From NCBI GenBank assembly GCA_947169245.1, contig CAMVPA010000014.1:1-64000 (forward strand): 64,000 bases of DNA. Direction: 5' to 3'. Source of the stretch: an uncultured Prevotellaceae bacterium (GTDB lineage: Bacteria; Bacteroidota; Bacteroidia; Bacteroidales; Bacteroidaceae). A program made the translations under genes and the position numbers. The notes under the pieces are model-generated. The model had not been told where the DNA came from. It did not search any database and saw nothing but the letters and a program-made list of their open reading frames with translations. Each line of letters opens with the position of its first letter. The first letter of the stretch is position 1. Below are positions 44,095-52,750 of the stretch, in pieces.

Positions 44095-45699
44095 ATGAAA
44101 CTTAAATATTTCTATATCGCAGCTTTGGCAATGGGTACCTTCACCGCGTGTGAAGACCTTGATACAGCCCCCGAGGGTAACACCCTGACTGTTGAGCAGA
44201 AAAGTGCAGTGGGTGAGGTGAAACCCGAGCGTGCTGAGGCTGGTGTGCGTGGTATTTTCTCGCAGTTTAATGTCTACATGCCGAACTATGAGGCATTAGG
44301 CAAGAGTAGCCGTCACAATGATTTTGGCTATAGTAGTATCATGTTCTTCACCGACTGTAACACGGAAGACATGGTAAGTGATGATAACGGTTACAACTGG
44401 GGTGGCAACAGCCTGACCTATGACGACCGTCCTTACACCAGCCGTGAGTGCCAGATTGTCTGGAACGACTATTATTCAATTGTCTTCAGTGCCAATACGG
44501 TGATTGGTTCACTCGATGTGGCCTCTGAGGATCCCCTCTCTCAGTATTATCTGGCTCAGGCTCTTGCAGCCCGTGGCTTCTGCTATCTGGAGTTGGCTCA
44601 GTTGTACCAGTTCAACTACAAGGGCAACGAGAGCAAGCCTTGTGTTCCTCTGATTACTGACAAGAACTCTACTGAGGCTGCCCAGAACGGTGCTCCTCGT
44701 GCTTCTGTCGATTCTGTTTATGCTCAGGTCAACTCTGACCTGTCGACGGCCATCGACCTGCTGACAAAGTCACAGGCTGCCGGTCAGAAGCGTTCTGACC
44801 GTCGTTACATTGACTTGGCTGTTGCATACGGCCTCCGTGCCCGTATGAATCTGGCTAAGCAGGAGTGGAGTGCTGCTGCTGCTGACGCTCAGGCTGCTAT
44901 TGACAATACCGACGCTCGTCCCGCTACGATTGCTGAGGTTAGCCAGCCTACTTTCAGCAGCGCCAGTGAGCCCAACTGGATGTGGGCCATCTACATTGCT
45001 GAGACTGACGATGTCGTATCATCAGGTATCGTGAACTGGATTTCACACTGTGGTACGTTTAACTATGGTTACGGCCAGTACAGTGGCGGACACCAGATCA
45101 GCAAGAAGCTCTATAACAGCATTCCTGAGACGGATATCCGTAAGGGCTGGTGGAGTGATGCCGATGGCGTTAGCGCCAACCTGAGCGACGAGTGGAACGA
45201 ATATCTGAAAGAGGAGAAGTTCGCTCCTTACACTAACTGTAAGTTCGCTCCTTACCAGAACATCCTGAACAACGATGTCAATGCCAACGATATTCCTCTG
45301 ATGCGTGTTGAGGAGATGTATCTCATTCTGGCTGAGGCTCAGGCTATGTCCGGACAGAACGGCAAGACCACGCTGGAGAACTTCGTGAAGAACTATCGTG
45401 ATCCTGAATACGTTTGCAACACCAGCGATGTTCAGAACGAGGTTTATCGTCAGAAGCGTATCGAGCTCTGGGGTGAGGGTCGTATCTGGTTCGACGTGAT
45501 GCGTCTGAACAAGGGTATTGACCGCCGTGGTGCTGGTTTCGGTGCTAACTGTGTGCTCAATATCGCAGCTGGCGATCCTATCCTGTTGTGGCGTCTGCCC
45601 CAGAAGGAGATCAATGGTAACTCTGCCCTTACCGATGCTGACAACAATCAGGCAACGCCTGTTCCTCAGGCTGTTCCTGATGCAGCGGTTGACTTATAA
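44095..45699 (+). CDS. SusD/RagB-family nutrient-binding lipoprotein
   Basis: A 534-residue lipoprotein (MKLKYFYIAALAMGTFTACEDLD, Cys19). SusD fold landmarks: RGIFSQFNVYMPNYEALG, ARGFCYLELAQLYQFNY and the C-terminal MRVEEMYLILAEAQA and RQKRIELWGEGRIWFDVMR. It caps the SusC pore and binds substrate. 35 bp after susC, same high-expression codon style. Confidence 0.93.
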   Translation: MKLKYFYIAALAMGTFTACEDLDTAPEGNTLTVEQKSAVGEVKPERAEAGVRGIFSQFNVYMPNYEALGKSSRHNDFGYSSIMFFTDCNTEDMVSDDNGYNWGGNSLTYDDRPYTSRECQIVWNDYYSIVFSANTVIGSLDVASEDPLSQYYLAQALAARGFCYLELAQLYQFNYKGNESKPCVPLITDKNSTEAAQNGAPRASVDSVYAQVNSDLSTAIDLLTKSQAAGQKRSDRRYIDLAVAYGLRARMNLAKQEWSAAAADAQAAIDNTDARPATIAEVSQPTFSSASEPNWMWAIYIAETDDVVSSGIVNWISHCGTFNYGYGQYSGGHQISKKLYNSIPETDIRKGWWSDADGVSANLSDEWNEYLKEEKFAPYTNCKFAPYQNILNNDVNANDIPLMRVEEMYLILAEAQAMSGQNGKTTLENFVKNYRDPEYVCNTSDVQNEVYRQKRIELWGEGRIWFDVMRLNKGIDRRGAGFGANCVLNIAAGDPILLWRLPQKEINGNSALTDADNNQATPVPQAVPDAAVDL

Positions 45700-45729
45700 T
45701 ATTCAAGAACAACAAAAAAGCTTAAAAAT

Positions 45730-47679
45730 ATGAACAAGATTTTTAAATATAGTCTGGCATTGCTGGTACTGACAGCTGGCTTCGTGGCTTGTTCCGACGA
45801 TGACGACAACTATCAGGCAGCAACCGTTTCGGGACCCCAGGTATTCTTCGATAATACACTCACGTCGAAGATTGAGATCTCAAACACTGCTTCCAGCTTC
45901 ACTATTCCTGTTTCCCGTGGTGACAAGTCTGGAGCCTTGTCTGTTCCCCTACAGGTAACTTCGAGTGAGGGTTCCATCTTCAGTGTTCCTACGTCCATCA
46001 GCTTTGCTGACGGTGCTGAGAAGGCAGACCTTGTTGTGACTTACGATCCCGCAAACATCGTTTACGGTAAGTATGATACTATTACTGTCGCTATTGCCGA
46101 TGCCAGTCTGGCAACGGCTTATGGCCTGAACTCTTATACGTTCACTGCCGGTATTACCGAGTGGGTGAAGATGAAGGGTAAGGCCACCTATCGCGATGAT
46201 ATGCTGACAGGTCTTTGGGGTATCCCCATCTCAAGTTGGACTGTTGATATCTATGAGAGTGCTATTACTCCTGGCCGTTATATGCTGGAGGCTCCTTATG
46301 GACCGAAGACCGACTTCCGTTATACGCCGCTTTGGGACGATGAGGATGAGCTTCTCAAGTATTTTGTCGATAACGGCAACCTCAACATGGTGATTGATGC
46401 TACTGATCCTAACTATGTCTACTTCGAGCAGTTCGATACTGGCATGAAGGATATTCTCAGCGGCGACAATCAGGGTATGATTGGTTTGACCTCATACGTG
46501 TGGTACTGGCTGCAGAACGGTAATCCCCTGGAGACTGTCAAGGCTGCTCGCGCTTCCTATTTCGGCAAACTCGAGGATGGTGTCATCTCCTTCCCGGAGC
46601 CTAAGACGCTGCTTGTCACGCTTGATGGTGATCTGGGTTGGTATGGTAATCCCAATGGTCAGACGGCTATTGCTCTGCCAGGCTACACTTTCGCAGACTT
46701 CTCTGCTGAGGTAGCTTACGCTGGTATCTTTACTAATCCCGCTGAGGAAGTGTTCGCTATGGGTACTCTGACCTTAGGTCCTGATGCTCAGGATGTGAAG
46801 GCTGTCGTTGTTCCTGGTGATGCTGACGTAAGCGCCGTTGCTGACGCTATTGCTGGCGGTGAGCTGGAGGCTACTACCGTACAGGCTGGTACCATTCAGG
46901 TTCCTGTCGATGGTCAGACGGGTGAACTGCAGATTGTCGTCGTTGTCCTGAGCAAGGGTGAAGTAAAGACAATTGCAGCTGCCGAATTCGAATATTATGG
47001 TGGTGGTAACAGCAATCCTTGGAAGACCCTTGGTACTGGCTACTATGTTGATGACGTCGTTGTTCCTCTCTTCACCGAGGAGGGACTTCCCTACGGCCCC
47101 TATGAGGTTGAGGTTAAGGTAAATGACGAGATGCCTGGCGTCTATCGTCTGGTGTCGCTCTATGCTCCCGTTGCTGCTTACTTAGAAGAAAAGGGTGGTA
47201 ACAAGGACATTCTTGTCAATGCCGAGGAAGCTGATTATGTATACATCACCGATCAGCCTATTGGTCTTGACTTCGACCTTGGCGACATGAGCATCATGTC
47301 AGAAGGTGGTTACTATGTAACCAAGTATGGCATGGACGTTGTTAAGGGCGCTATTGCTGGTGGTCAGATTCCTGCTGAGATCTTCGGTACTCTGAAGGAT
47401 GGTGTTATCACTTTCCCGACGTTGCAGGAAGAGTCAAGTTCAGGTGCAATGGTTTCTTACCAGTTGTGGCTGAATATGGGTGACAAGAGCTATTTCGGTG
47501 GCACCAACGAGGCCGTTAAGATTGTGCTCCCCGGTGCTAAGGCCGAGGTGAAGGCTAAGGCCCGTAAGCTGGCTGCAGCAGCAAGCTTTGCCCGCCGTCT
47601 TGGTATTACCTCTTTCAAAGGCGTTAGTGTAAAGAGACACATGAACAAAAATCTTGTTAAGGCAAAGATGGTTAAATAA
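45730..47679 (+). CDS. Surface lipoprotein with duplicated domain, third gene of Sus-like locus
   Basis: A 649-residue lipoprotein (LLVLTAGFVACSDDDD, Cys ~21). Residues ~35-145 resemble a Calx-beta/Ig-like domain found in SusE/F-type proteins. Two related halves follow (~150-330 and ~435-615), sharing the order YGPxE/TPGRY, DPNYVYF/EADYVYI, YFGKLEDGVISFP/IFGTLKDGVITFP and IALPG/IVLPG. The tail after ~615 is unusually basic (ARKLAAAASFARRLG...). I do not recognise a named family. By position it should be a surface substrate-binding partner of SusCD. Confidence 0.75.
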   Translation: MNKIFKYSLALLVLTAGFVACSDDDDNYQAATVSGPQVFFDNTLTSKIEISNTASSFTIPVSRGDKSGALSVPLQVTSSEGSIFSVPTSISFADGAEKADLVVTYDPANIVYGKYDTITVAIADASLATAYGLNSYTFTAGITEWVKMKGKATYRDDMLTGLWGIPISSWTVDIYESAITPGRYMLEAPYGPKTDFRYTPLWDDEDELLKYFVDNGNLNMVIDATDPNYVYFEQFDTGMKDILSGDNQGMIGLTSYVWYWLQNGNPLETVKAARASYFGKLEDGVISFPEPKTLLVTLDGDLGWYGNPNGQTAIALPGYTFADFSAEVAYAGIFTNPAEEVFAMGTLTLGPDAQDVKAVVVPGDADVSAVADAIAGGELEATTVQAGTIQVPVDGQTGELQIVVVVLSKGEVKTIAAAEFEYYGGGNSNPWKTLGTGYYVDDVVVPLFTEEGLPYGPYEVEVKVNDEMPGVYRLVSLYAPVAAYLEEKGGNKDILVNAEEADYVYITDQPIGLDFDLGDMSIMSEGGYYVTKYGMDVVKGAIAGGQIPAEIFGTLKDGVITFPTLQEESSSGAMVSYQLWLNMGDKSYFGGTNEAVKIVLPGAKAEVKAKARKLAAAASFARRLGITSFKGVSVKRHMNKNLVKAKMVK

Positions 47680-47701
47680 CCGTTGAGATAATGTATACCG
47701 T

Positions 47702-47738
47702 AGAGGCGTGATACCACAGCAATGTGGACCACGCCTCT
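47702..47738 (+). terminator. Strong hairpin between lipoprotein and M6 peptidase
   Basis: AGAGGCGTG pairs with CACGCCTCT, with an inner CCACA/TGTGG stem. No T-run follows, so it may attenuate or stabilise rather than fully terminate before the M6 gene. Confidence 0.65.
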
Positions 47739-47768
47739 GTGGTTTCTATCATCAATCATTCTTATTAT

Positions 47769-50192
47769 ATGACAAACAAGAGATTATTACTTGCAGGTTT
47801 CGCCCTGCTGATGGCTACGGTAACACAGGCAATACCTGCTAAGCCAGGCGTAAAGCGCACGGTGACGTTGGCCGATGGCAACACGGTGGAACTGACATTG
47901 CAAGGCGATGAACACTTTTCATACTACACGGATGCCCAAGATACGCCGTTCCTGATGAAGGGCGGTCAGCTGAAGAAGATGACGCAGCAGGAAGTAGCCC
48001 AGTTGTGGACGGCTCGTAAGCAGGCTCGCATGGAAAAGGTTAGTGTTAGCGGCAGTCGCCGTAACGCTCCTATGCATAAGGTCGGAAATGCTGGAACGAC
48101 AACGGGAAAGCATCGCGGACTGGTCATCCTTATTCAGTTCCCCGACTGTCCTTTCGTGACTCCCAATACCCAACAGACGTTTAACCGTTTCTTCAATGAA
48201 ATAGGTTATCACGACAATGGCATGGCTGGTTCTGTGAAGGACTTTTTCCTGAAACAGAGCTACGACCAGTTGGAAATCGATTTCGACGTGGTGGGTCCTT
48301 ATACGACGCAGCTGAATATGGATTACTATGGTGCGCCTACAGAGGACAGCAACGACTCACATCCGGCAAAGATGGTGAGAGAGGCTGTCGATGCAGCCTC
48401 CAAGGATGTCGATTTCAGTAATTATGACTGGAATGATGACGGCGAGGTCGATCAGGTATTTGTCATTTTTGCTGGCTATAATCAGGCTCAGGGTGGAGCA
48501 TCCAACACCATTTGGCCTCATGAGTGGAAACTTGCTGGTGAGGGTGCTGCTGTGCGTTACAACAACAAAACGATCAACACCTATGGTTGCTCCTCAGAGT
48601 TGAAAGGCAACAGGGGTAACGAGATGGATGGTATCGGTACGGCCTGCCACGAGTTCAGCCATTGCTTGGGTCTGCCCGATATGTACGACACCAACGGACA
48701 GAAGAACTTCGGCATGAGCTACTGGGACGTGATGGATGCTGGTTCATACAATGATGATAGCCGTACCCCGGCAGGCTATACCGCCTACGAGCGTTGGTTC
48801 TCAGGATGGATGGAGCCCACGGAAATCAAGGAGATGACGCGTATCAACGACATGAAGCCATTGCAGGAAAAGGCTGAGGCCTACATCCTCTACAACGAGA
48901 AGAACCGCAACGAGTATTACATTCTGGAGAACCGTCAGCCTGTTGCCTTCGACAAGGGACTGTATGGTCACGGTTTGCTGATTCTTCATGTGGACTATAA
49001 TGAGGGCGCATGGAAGAGCAACAATGTGAATGTTGACGCTACTTGTCAGCGTATGACCGTTATTCCTGCTGACGGACGTTTGGCAGCGACGCTCGTGAGC
49101 CTTGCTGGCGACCCATGGCCTGGTACTAAGGGCAATACGTCGCTGACAAACTACACCTCTCCCGCTGCTACGCTCTACAATGAGAATGCTGATGGCACAA
49201 AGTTCATGAATAAGCCCATTGACAACATCAAGGAAGATGTTGAGAACATGACGGTCTCGTTCGTGGCCTGTCGCCCCGAGCTGGGTGTTCCCCAGCCTAC
49301 GGAGAGCAGGGAGGAGAGCGACGGTGGTTTCACCGTGGCTTGGACTGAAGTCAGCGGCGCCGTTGGCTATGAGGTCGAGCTGACGTCAATGGCACGTGCC
49401 TCCGACGACCCCAGCGAAGCACTACAGCGCGAATTCGACTTCAGCAAGTGCTATAGCAAGACCACTGGTTTCACTGACATCAGCTCGAAGTTGTCTAACT
49501 ACGGACTCTCCGGCTGGAGTGGCAGCAGCTTGTACACCACGCCAAACAAGCTCCGCTTAGGCACCTCTACGAAGACTGGCATGCTGAAGAGCCCGACATG
49601 GCAGGTGCCCTCGTCGTCGGATATTACCATCGTCATGGGTGCCAACATCGTGAAGGACGCTGTCAAGGGAACGCTTACCGTTACCTATGGAAACGCGGGC
49701 GACAAGATTGCTGACGCTTTGAAGCAAGTCGCCGAATTCCAGGTGACGGGCGACAACCGTTTGGTGCTTAACTTCAAGGATGTGCGTAAGGATATGTTCT
49801 GGTTTGAGCTTGAACCTCAGGCCCAGATGTATCTGAACTACTTAGCCATCTATGATGGCATCTGGACGGCTGACCAACTGGGAATCAGCAATGCAGCGAG
49901 ACGTGCTAATACAGAAGTAGCCGTATACCCGTCGACAACCAACAGCTATACGTTCCAGAACCTGAGCCATTCGAGGCGCTACGCTTACCGTGTGCGTGCC
50001 ATAGGTGAGGAGAACACCTACTCGAACTGGGGTGGAGAGGCTACGTTTGAGTTCAGCGCGGCTGGCATCGATGGTGTCACCGTCAGTGGCACGGATACGT
50101 CTGCCCGCTACTTCGACCTGCAGGGACGCCTCGTGACGTCGCCGCAGAAGCATGGCATCTACATCCGCAACGGCCGGAAGGTCGTGTACTGA
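47769..50192 (+). CDS. Secreted M6-family metallopeptidase
   Basis: An 807-residue protein; start at MTNKRLLLAGFALLMATVTQA (signal peptide). A propeptide-like region (~22-110) precedes the M6 (immune-inhibitor A-like) catalytic domain (~115-420), with zinc motif HEFSHCLGLPDMYD at ~294 and a following Met-turn region (YWDVMDAGSYND). A fibronectin-like domain interrupted by a beta-sandwich follows, and the end is FDLQGRLV...GIYIRNGRK, a T9SS-type tag. Likely a surface or secreted protease feeding the SusCD importer. It is preceded by a strong hairpin and followed by a terminator. Confidence 0.87.
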   Translation: MTNKRLLLAGFALLMATVTQAIPAKPGVKRTVTLADGNTVELTLQGDEHFSYYTDAQDTPFLMKGGQLKKMTQQEVAQLWTARKQARMEKVSVSGSRRNAPMHKVGNAGTTTGKHRGLVILIQFPDCPFVTPNTQQTFNRFFNEIGYHDNGMAGSVKDFFLKQSYDQLEIDFDVVGPYTTQLNMDYYGAPTEDSNDSHPAKMVREAVDAASKDVDFSNYDWNDDGEVDQVFVIFAGYNQAQGGASNTIWPHEWKLAGEGAAVRYNNKTINTYGCSSELKGNRGNEMDGIGTACHEFSHCLGLPDMYDTNGQKNFGMSYWDVMDAGSYNDDSRTPAGYTAYERWFSGWMEPTEIKEMTRINDMKPLQEKAEAYILYNEKNRNEYYILENRQPVAFDKGLYGHGLLILHVDYNEGAWKSNNVNVDATCQRMTVIPADGRLAATLVSLAGDPWPGTKGNTSLTNYTSPAATLYNENADGTKFMNKPIDNIKEDVENMTVSFVACRPELGVPQPTESREESDGGFTVAWTEVSGAVGYEVELTSMARASDDPSEALQREFDFSKCYSKTTGFTDISSKLSNYGLSGWSGSSLYTTPNKLRLGTSTKTGMLKSPTWQVPSSSDITIVMGANIVKDAVKGTLTVTYGNAGDKIADALKQVAEFQVTGDNRLVLNFKDVRKDMFWFELEPQAQMYLNYLAIYDGIWTADQLGISNAARRANTEVAVYPSTTNSYTFQNLSHSRRYAYRVRAIGEENTYSNWGGEATFEFSAAGIDGVTVSGTDTSARYFDLQGRLVTSPQKHGIYIRNGRKVVY

Positions 50193-50202
50193 TTCATATA
50201 AG

Positions 50203-50243
50203 AAGACCTGTCGCTCGGTGAGAGCGGCAGGTCTTTTGTTTTC
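50203..50243 (+). terminator. Terminator after M6 peptidase
   Basis: AGACCTGTCGCTC pairs imperfectly with GAGCGGCAGGTCT around GGTGA, followed by TTTGTTTT. It overlaps the end of the convergent tadA gene. Confidence 0.88.
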
Positions 50244-50694
50244 ATCTTCGGGACTTAAAGAAGTCCTGCATCAGCTGGCGGCACTCTTCCTCAAGGGTGC
50301 CGCCAGTAACGTTTGCCTTGGGGTGTAGGGCGCGGGGAGCGTAGAGACGGTAGCCGCGCTTCTCGTCCTCGCAGCCGTAGACGATGCGGGGCACCTGGGC
50401 CCAGCCGAGGGCGCCGGCACACATGGGACAGGGCTCCACCGTGACGTAGAGCGTGCAGTCCGTCAGGTATTTGCCGCCCAGCGTATTGGCAGCGGCGGTG
50501 ATGGCCTGCATCTCGGCGTGGGCGGTGACGTCGCAGAGCGTCTCTGTCAGGTTGTGTGTGCGGGCTATCACACGGTCCTTGCACACCACGACGCATCCGA
50601 TGGGTATCTCGCCCTCGTCGTAGGCACGGCGGGCCTCGTCAAGTGCCAGATGCATGAATTTCTCGTCTTTTTTCTGTTGTTCTTCCTGTGTCAT
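50242..50694 (-). CDS. tadA: tRNA adenosine(34) deaminase / nucleoside deaminase
   Basis: A 150-residue CDA-fold deaminase with zinc and proton-shuttle residues His59-Ala-Glu61 and PCPMC (Cys89, Cys92). The length and C-terminal LEEECRQLMQDFF match TadA, which edits A34 to inosine in tRNA-Arg(ACG). A guanine-deaminase-like role is less likely given this C-terminus. The -7 box is only 5 nt from the ATG. Confidence 0.88.
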   Translation of the reverse strand: MTQEEQQKKDEKFMHLALDEARRAYDEGEIPIGCVVVCKDRVIARTHNLTETLCDVTAHAEMQAITAAANTLGGKYLTDCTLYVTVEPCPMCAGALGWAQVPRIVYGCEDEKRGYRLYAPRALHPKANVTGGTLEEECRQLMQDFFKSRR

Positions 50695-50698
50695 GGTG

Positions 50699-50706
50699 CA
50701 AAGGTA
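50699..50706 (-). promoter_or_regulatory. -7 box for tadA
   Basis: TACCTTTG on the minus strand, 5 nt upstream of the ATG, suggesting a leaderless transcript. Confidence 0.6.
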
Positions 50707-50750
50707 TGAAAAAACTATGAACTATGTACCATGAATTGTGATTTATTTCG

Positions 50751-50758
50751 TAACTTTG
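50751..50758 (+). promoter_or_regulatory. -7 box for birA
   Basis: TAACTTTG 8 nt upstream of ATG 50766. Confidence 0.6.
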
Positions 50759-50765
50759 CCATCGA

Positions 50766-51614
50766 ATGGAATGGAAGATTGTGCATATAGCGGAGACCGA
50801 CTCGACAAACCGCTGGCTGAGGGATCATGAGCACTCGACCTTTGGTCGCTTGCAAAGCAAGAACAGTCCCCATGATCATGAGTGCTCGACCTTTGGTCGC
50901 TTGCAAAGCAAGCCCCGTCCCCATGCTCCGGTTGTTGTTGTCGCCGACTACCAGACGGCGGGGCGCGGCTGTGGCACGAACACGTGGGAGTCGGAGCGGG
51001 GACAGAACCTGCTGTTCTCCATGCTTGTTCATCCCACCGATCTCCCTGCCAACCGCCAGTTTCATATCTCTATGGCTGTCTCTGTCGCCATTGTCAACAC
51101 ACTTTCTTCTTACCTCTCACCACTCACCTCATTCCCGAGCAGAACTCGACTACCCGTAGCCTTTCACCTCCCCCCACTGAGCATCAAGTGGCCCAACGAC
51201 ATCTATGTCGGCGACCGCAAAATCTGCGGCATACTGATTGAGAACCACCTGCAGGGTAGCTGTATCAAGGACAGCATCATCGGTGTGGGACTCAATGTCA
51301 ATCAGCTCCGCTTCGTGAGCGATGCCCCCAACCCCGTCTCGCTGGCAAATCTGACAGGACAGATTTTCGACAGGGAGCAGCTGCTGCAACAGCTGTTGGA
51401 GGCGTTCGATGCCGAATGGACCGATCTTGACGGCGTGCGTTCGCGCTATCTGCCGCAGCTCTACCGTCGCACAGGCTTCCATCGCTATCGTGATGCTCTG
51501 AGCGAGTTCTTAGCCGAACTGGTGACGGTCGAGGACGACGGCCACTTGCTGCTTCGCAACATCGACGGCTACACCCACCGCTATGCCTTCAAGGAGGTTC
51601 AGTTCGTAATATGA
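50766..51614 (+). CDS. birA: Biotin-[acetyl-CoA-carboxylase] ligase carrying repeat insertions
   Basis: A 282-residue biotin protein ligase without the DNA-binding domain. Catalytic landmarks: ETDSTNRWLR (residues 10-19), QTAGRG (~62) with WESERGQNLLFSML, SIKWPNDIYVGDRKICGIL (~138) and GVGLNVNQ. Two segments are foreign-looking. Residues 20-53 are two 17-residue copies (DHEHSTFGRLQSK...) encoded by a 51-bp tandem repeat. Residues ~114-138 (SSYLSPLTSFPSRTRLPV...) are partly encoded by heptamer filler. Both lie between conserved motifs and keep the frame, so the enzyme is probably still active. Confidence 0.88.
   Translation: MEWKIVHIAETDSTNRWLRDHEHSTFGRLQSKNSPHDHECSTFGRLQSKPRPHAPVVVVADYQTAGRGCGTNTWESERGQNLLFSMLVHPTDLPANRQFHISMAVSVAIVNTLSSYLSPLTSFPSRTRLPVAFHLPPLSIKWPNDIYVGDRKICGILIENHLQGSCIKDSIIGVGLNVNQLRFVSDAPNPVSLANLTGQIFDREQLLQQLLEAFDAEWTDLDGVRSRYLPQLYRRTGFHRYRDALSEFLAELVTVEDDGHLLLRNIDGYTHRYAFKEVQFVI
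50823..50924. repeat. 51-bp tandem repeat with two mini-hairpins, in-frame in birA
   Basis: Copies 50823-50873 and 50874-50924. Each contains CGACC-TTT-GGTCG followed by CTTGC-AAA-GCAAG, two 5-bp stem hairpins. The 51-bp length keeps the reading frame. Confidence 0.95.
51110..51137. repeat. Heptamer filler inside birA
   Basis: Units read CTTACCT, CTCACCA, CTCACCT, CATTCC. The reverse complement matches the intergenic array after dnaE (58632-58666). Confidence 0.65.
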
Positions 51615-51749
51615 AAAACTACCCACACGTCCCACACGTCCCGCACCTAACCACACCTCCACACCATGCGGGCACCGCTGTCTGACGAAACTCAGCCACT
51701 TTTGGTGAAATTCTCTCGAGAATTCTTGCTCCGGCGGCCCTTTAGACTT

Positions 51750-51827
51750 CTGCGGGGCCGCCGCAGCTCTCTGCGGGGCCGCCGTAGCTCTCTGCGGGGC
51801 CGCCGTAGCTCTCTGCGGGGCCGCCGC
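51750..51827. repeat. 21-bp GC-rich tandem repeat upstream of pyrH
   Basis: Units at 51750-51770, 51771-51791 and 51792-51812, with a partial fourth to 51827 (CTGCGGGGCCGCCGTAGCTCT). It could fold into stacked hairpins. Confidence 0.95.
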
Positions 51828-51947
51828 AAAAATGGTATACGCCCAGATTCATCCTCCATCCACTGTCATTAGTCAGGTGTGGGAGGTGAGGGACGTGCGG
51901 GTAGAATCGTAAGTTCAATTAAGAAATGCAACTTTTGGAGGAAATAA

Positions 51948-51979
51948 TTTGGCTCTTTCAAATTATTGCCTTATCTTTG
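51948..51979 (+). promoter_or_regulatory. Bacteroidetes promoter for pyrH
   Basis: TTTG (51948-51951), a 20-bp spacer and TATCTTTG (51972-51979), 31 nt before the ATG. Confidence 0.8.
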
Positions 51980-52009
51980 CTGCATGATTGTGTGTAAAAC
52001 AGAAATGAT

Positions 52010-52723
52010 ATGGCAAGATTCAAGAGAATTCTACTGAAACTGTCGGGCGAGAGCCTGATGGGAGCGCAGGGGCACGGCATCGACCCTGAGCGTCTGAGCG
52101 ACTATGCTCGTCAGATTAAGGAAGTGAGTGAGATGGGTGTGCAGATAGGCATCGTCATTGGTGGTGGTAACATCTTCAGGGGCCTGAGCGGTGCCAAGAA
52201 GGGTTTCGACCGCGTGAAGGGCGACCAGATGGGCATGTGTGCCACGGTGATCAACTCGTTGGCGTTGAGCAGTGCTCTCGATGCTGAAGGGGTGAAGAAC
52301 AAGGTGCTGACAGCCATCCGCATGGAGCCCATTGGTGAGTTCTACACCAAGTGGAAGGCTATTGAGGCTATGGAGCAGGGCTATGTCTGCATTTTCTCGG
52401 CCGGCACGGGCTCGCCTTACTTCACTACCGATACGGGCTCGTCGCTGCGTGGCATCGAGATTGAGGCCGATGTGATGCTGAAAGGTACGCGTGTGGACGG
52501 CGTCTACACCGCTGACCCCGAGAAAGACCCCACGGCGACGAAGTTTGATGAAATCACTTATAAGGAGGTGCTGGCACGCGGCTTGAAGGTGATGGACCTC
52601 ACGGCCATCTGCATGTGTCAGGACAACAACCTGCCCATCTATGTCTTTAATATGGATGTCGTCGGAAACCTGAAGAAGGTTATGAATGGCGAGAAGATAG
52701 GTACGCTGGTCTATAACGGCTAA
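52010..52723 (+). CDS. pyrH: UMP kinase
   Basis: A 237-residue hexameric-type UMP kinase: RILLKLSGESLMG, GIVIGGGNIFRG, FSAGTGSPYFTTDTGSSLR and KGTRVDGVYTADPEKDP. Phosphorylates UMP to UDP in pyrimidine nucleotide synthesis. Single gene with its own promoter, convergent with the DUF4834 gene. Confidence 0.96.
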   Translation: MARFKRILLKLSGESLMGAQGHGIDPERLSDYARQIKEVSEMGVQIGIVIGGGNIFRGLSGAKKGFDRVKGDQMGMCATVINSLALSSALDAEGVKNKVLTAIRMEPIGEFYTKWKAIEAMEQGYVCIFSAGTGSPYFTTDTGSSLRGIEIEADVMLKGTRVDGVYTADPEKDPTATKFDEITYKEVLARGLKVMDLTAICMCQDNNLPIYVFNMDVVGNLKKVMNGEKIGTLVYNG

Positions 52724-52750
52724 CACCCATCAGCTAACACCTAACACCCA

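Larger units (their letters stand above)
51615..52009. other. birA-pyrH intergenic region
   Basis: Holds C-rich short direct repeats (cccacacgt type, 51620-51662), a 21-bp GC-rich tandem repeat (51750-51827) and the pyrH promoter (51948-51979). A 68-codon frame at 51666-51872 merely reads through the repeat and has no family resemblance; I do not call it a gene. Confidence 0.7.

Noticed and set aside
47702..47738. Simple strong terminator ending the SusCD operon
   Set aside because: Stem is strong but no T-run follows, so I keep it only as a hairpin of uncertain function and do not exclude the M6 gene from the operon.
51666..51872. 68-codon frame with LRGRRSS repeats
   Set aside because: It only reads through the 21-bp tandem repeat; no promoter or homology visible.
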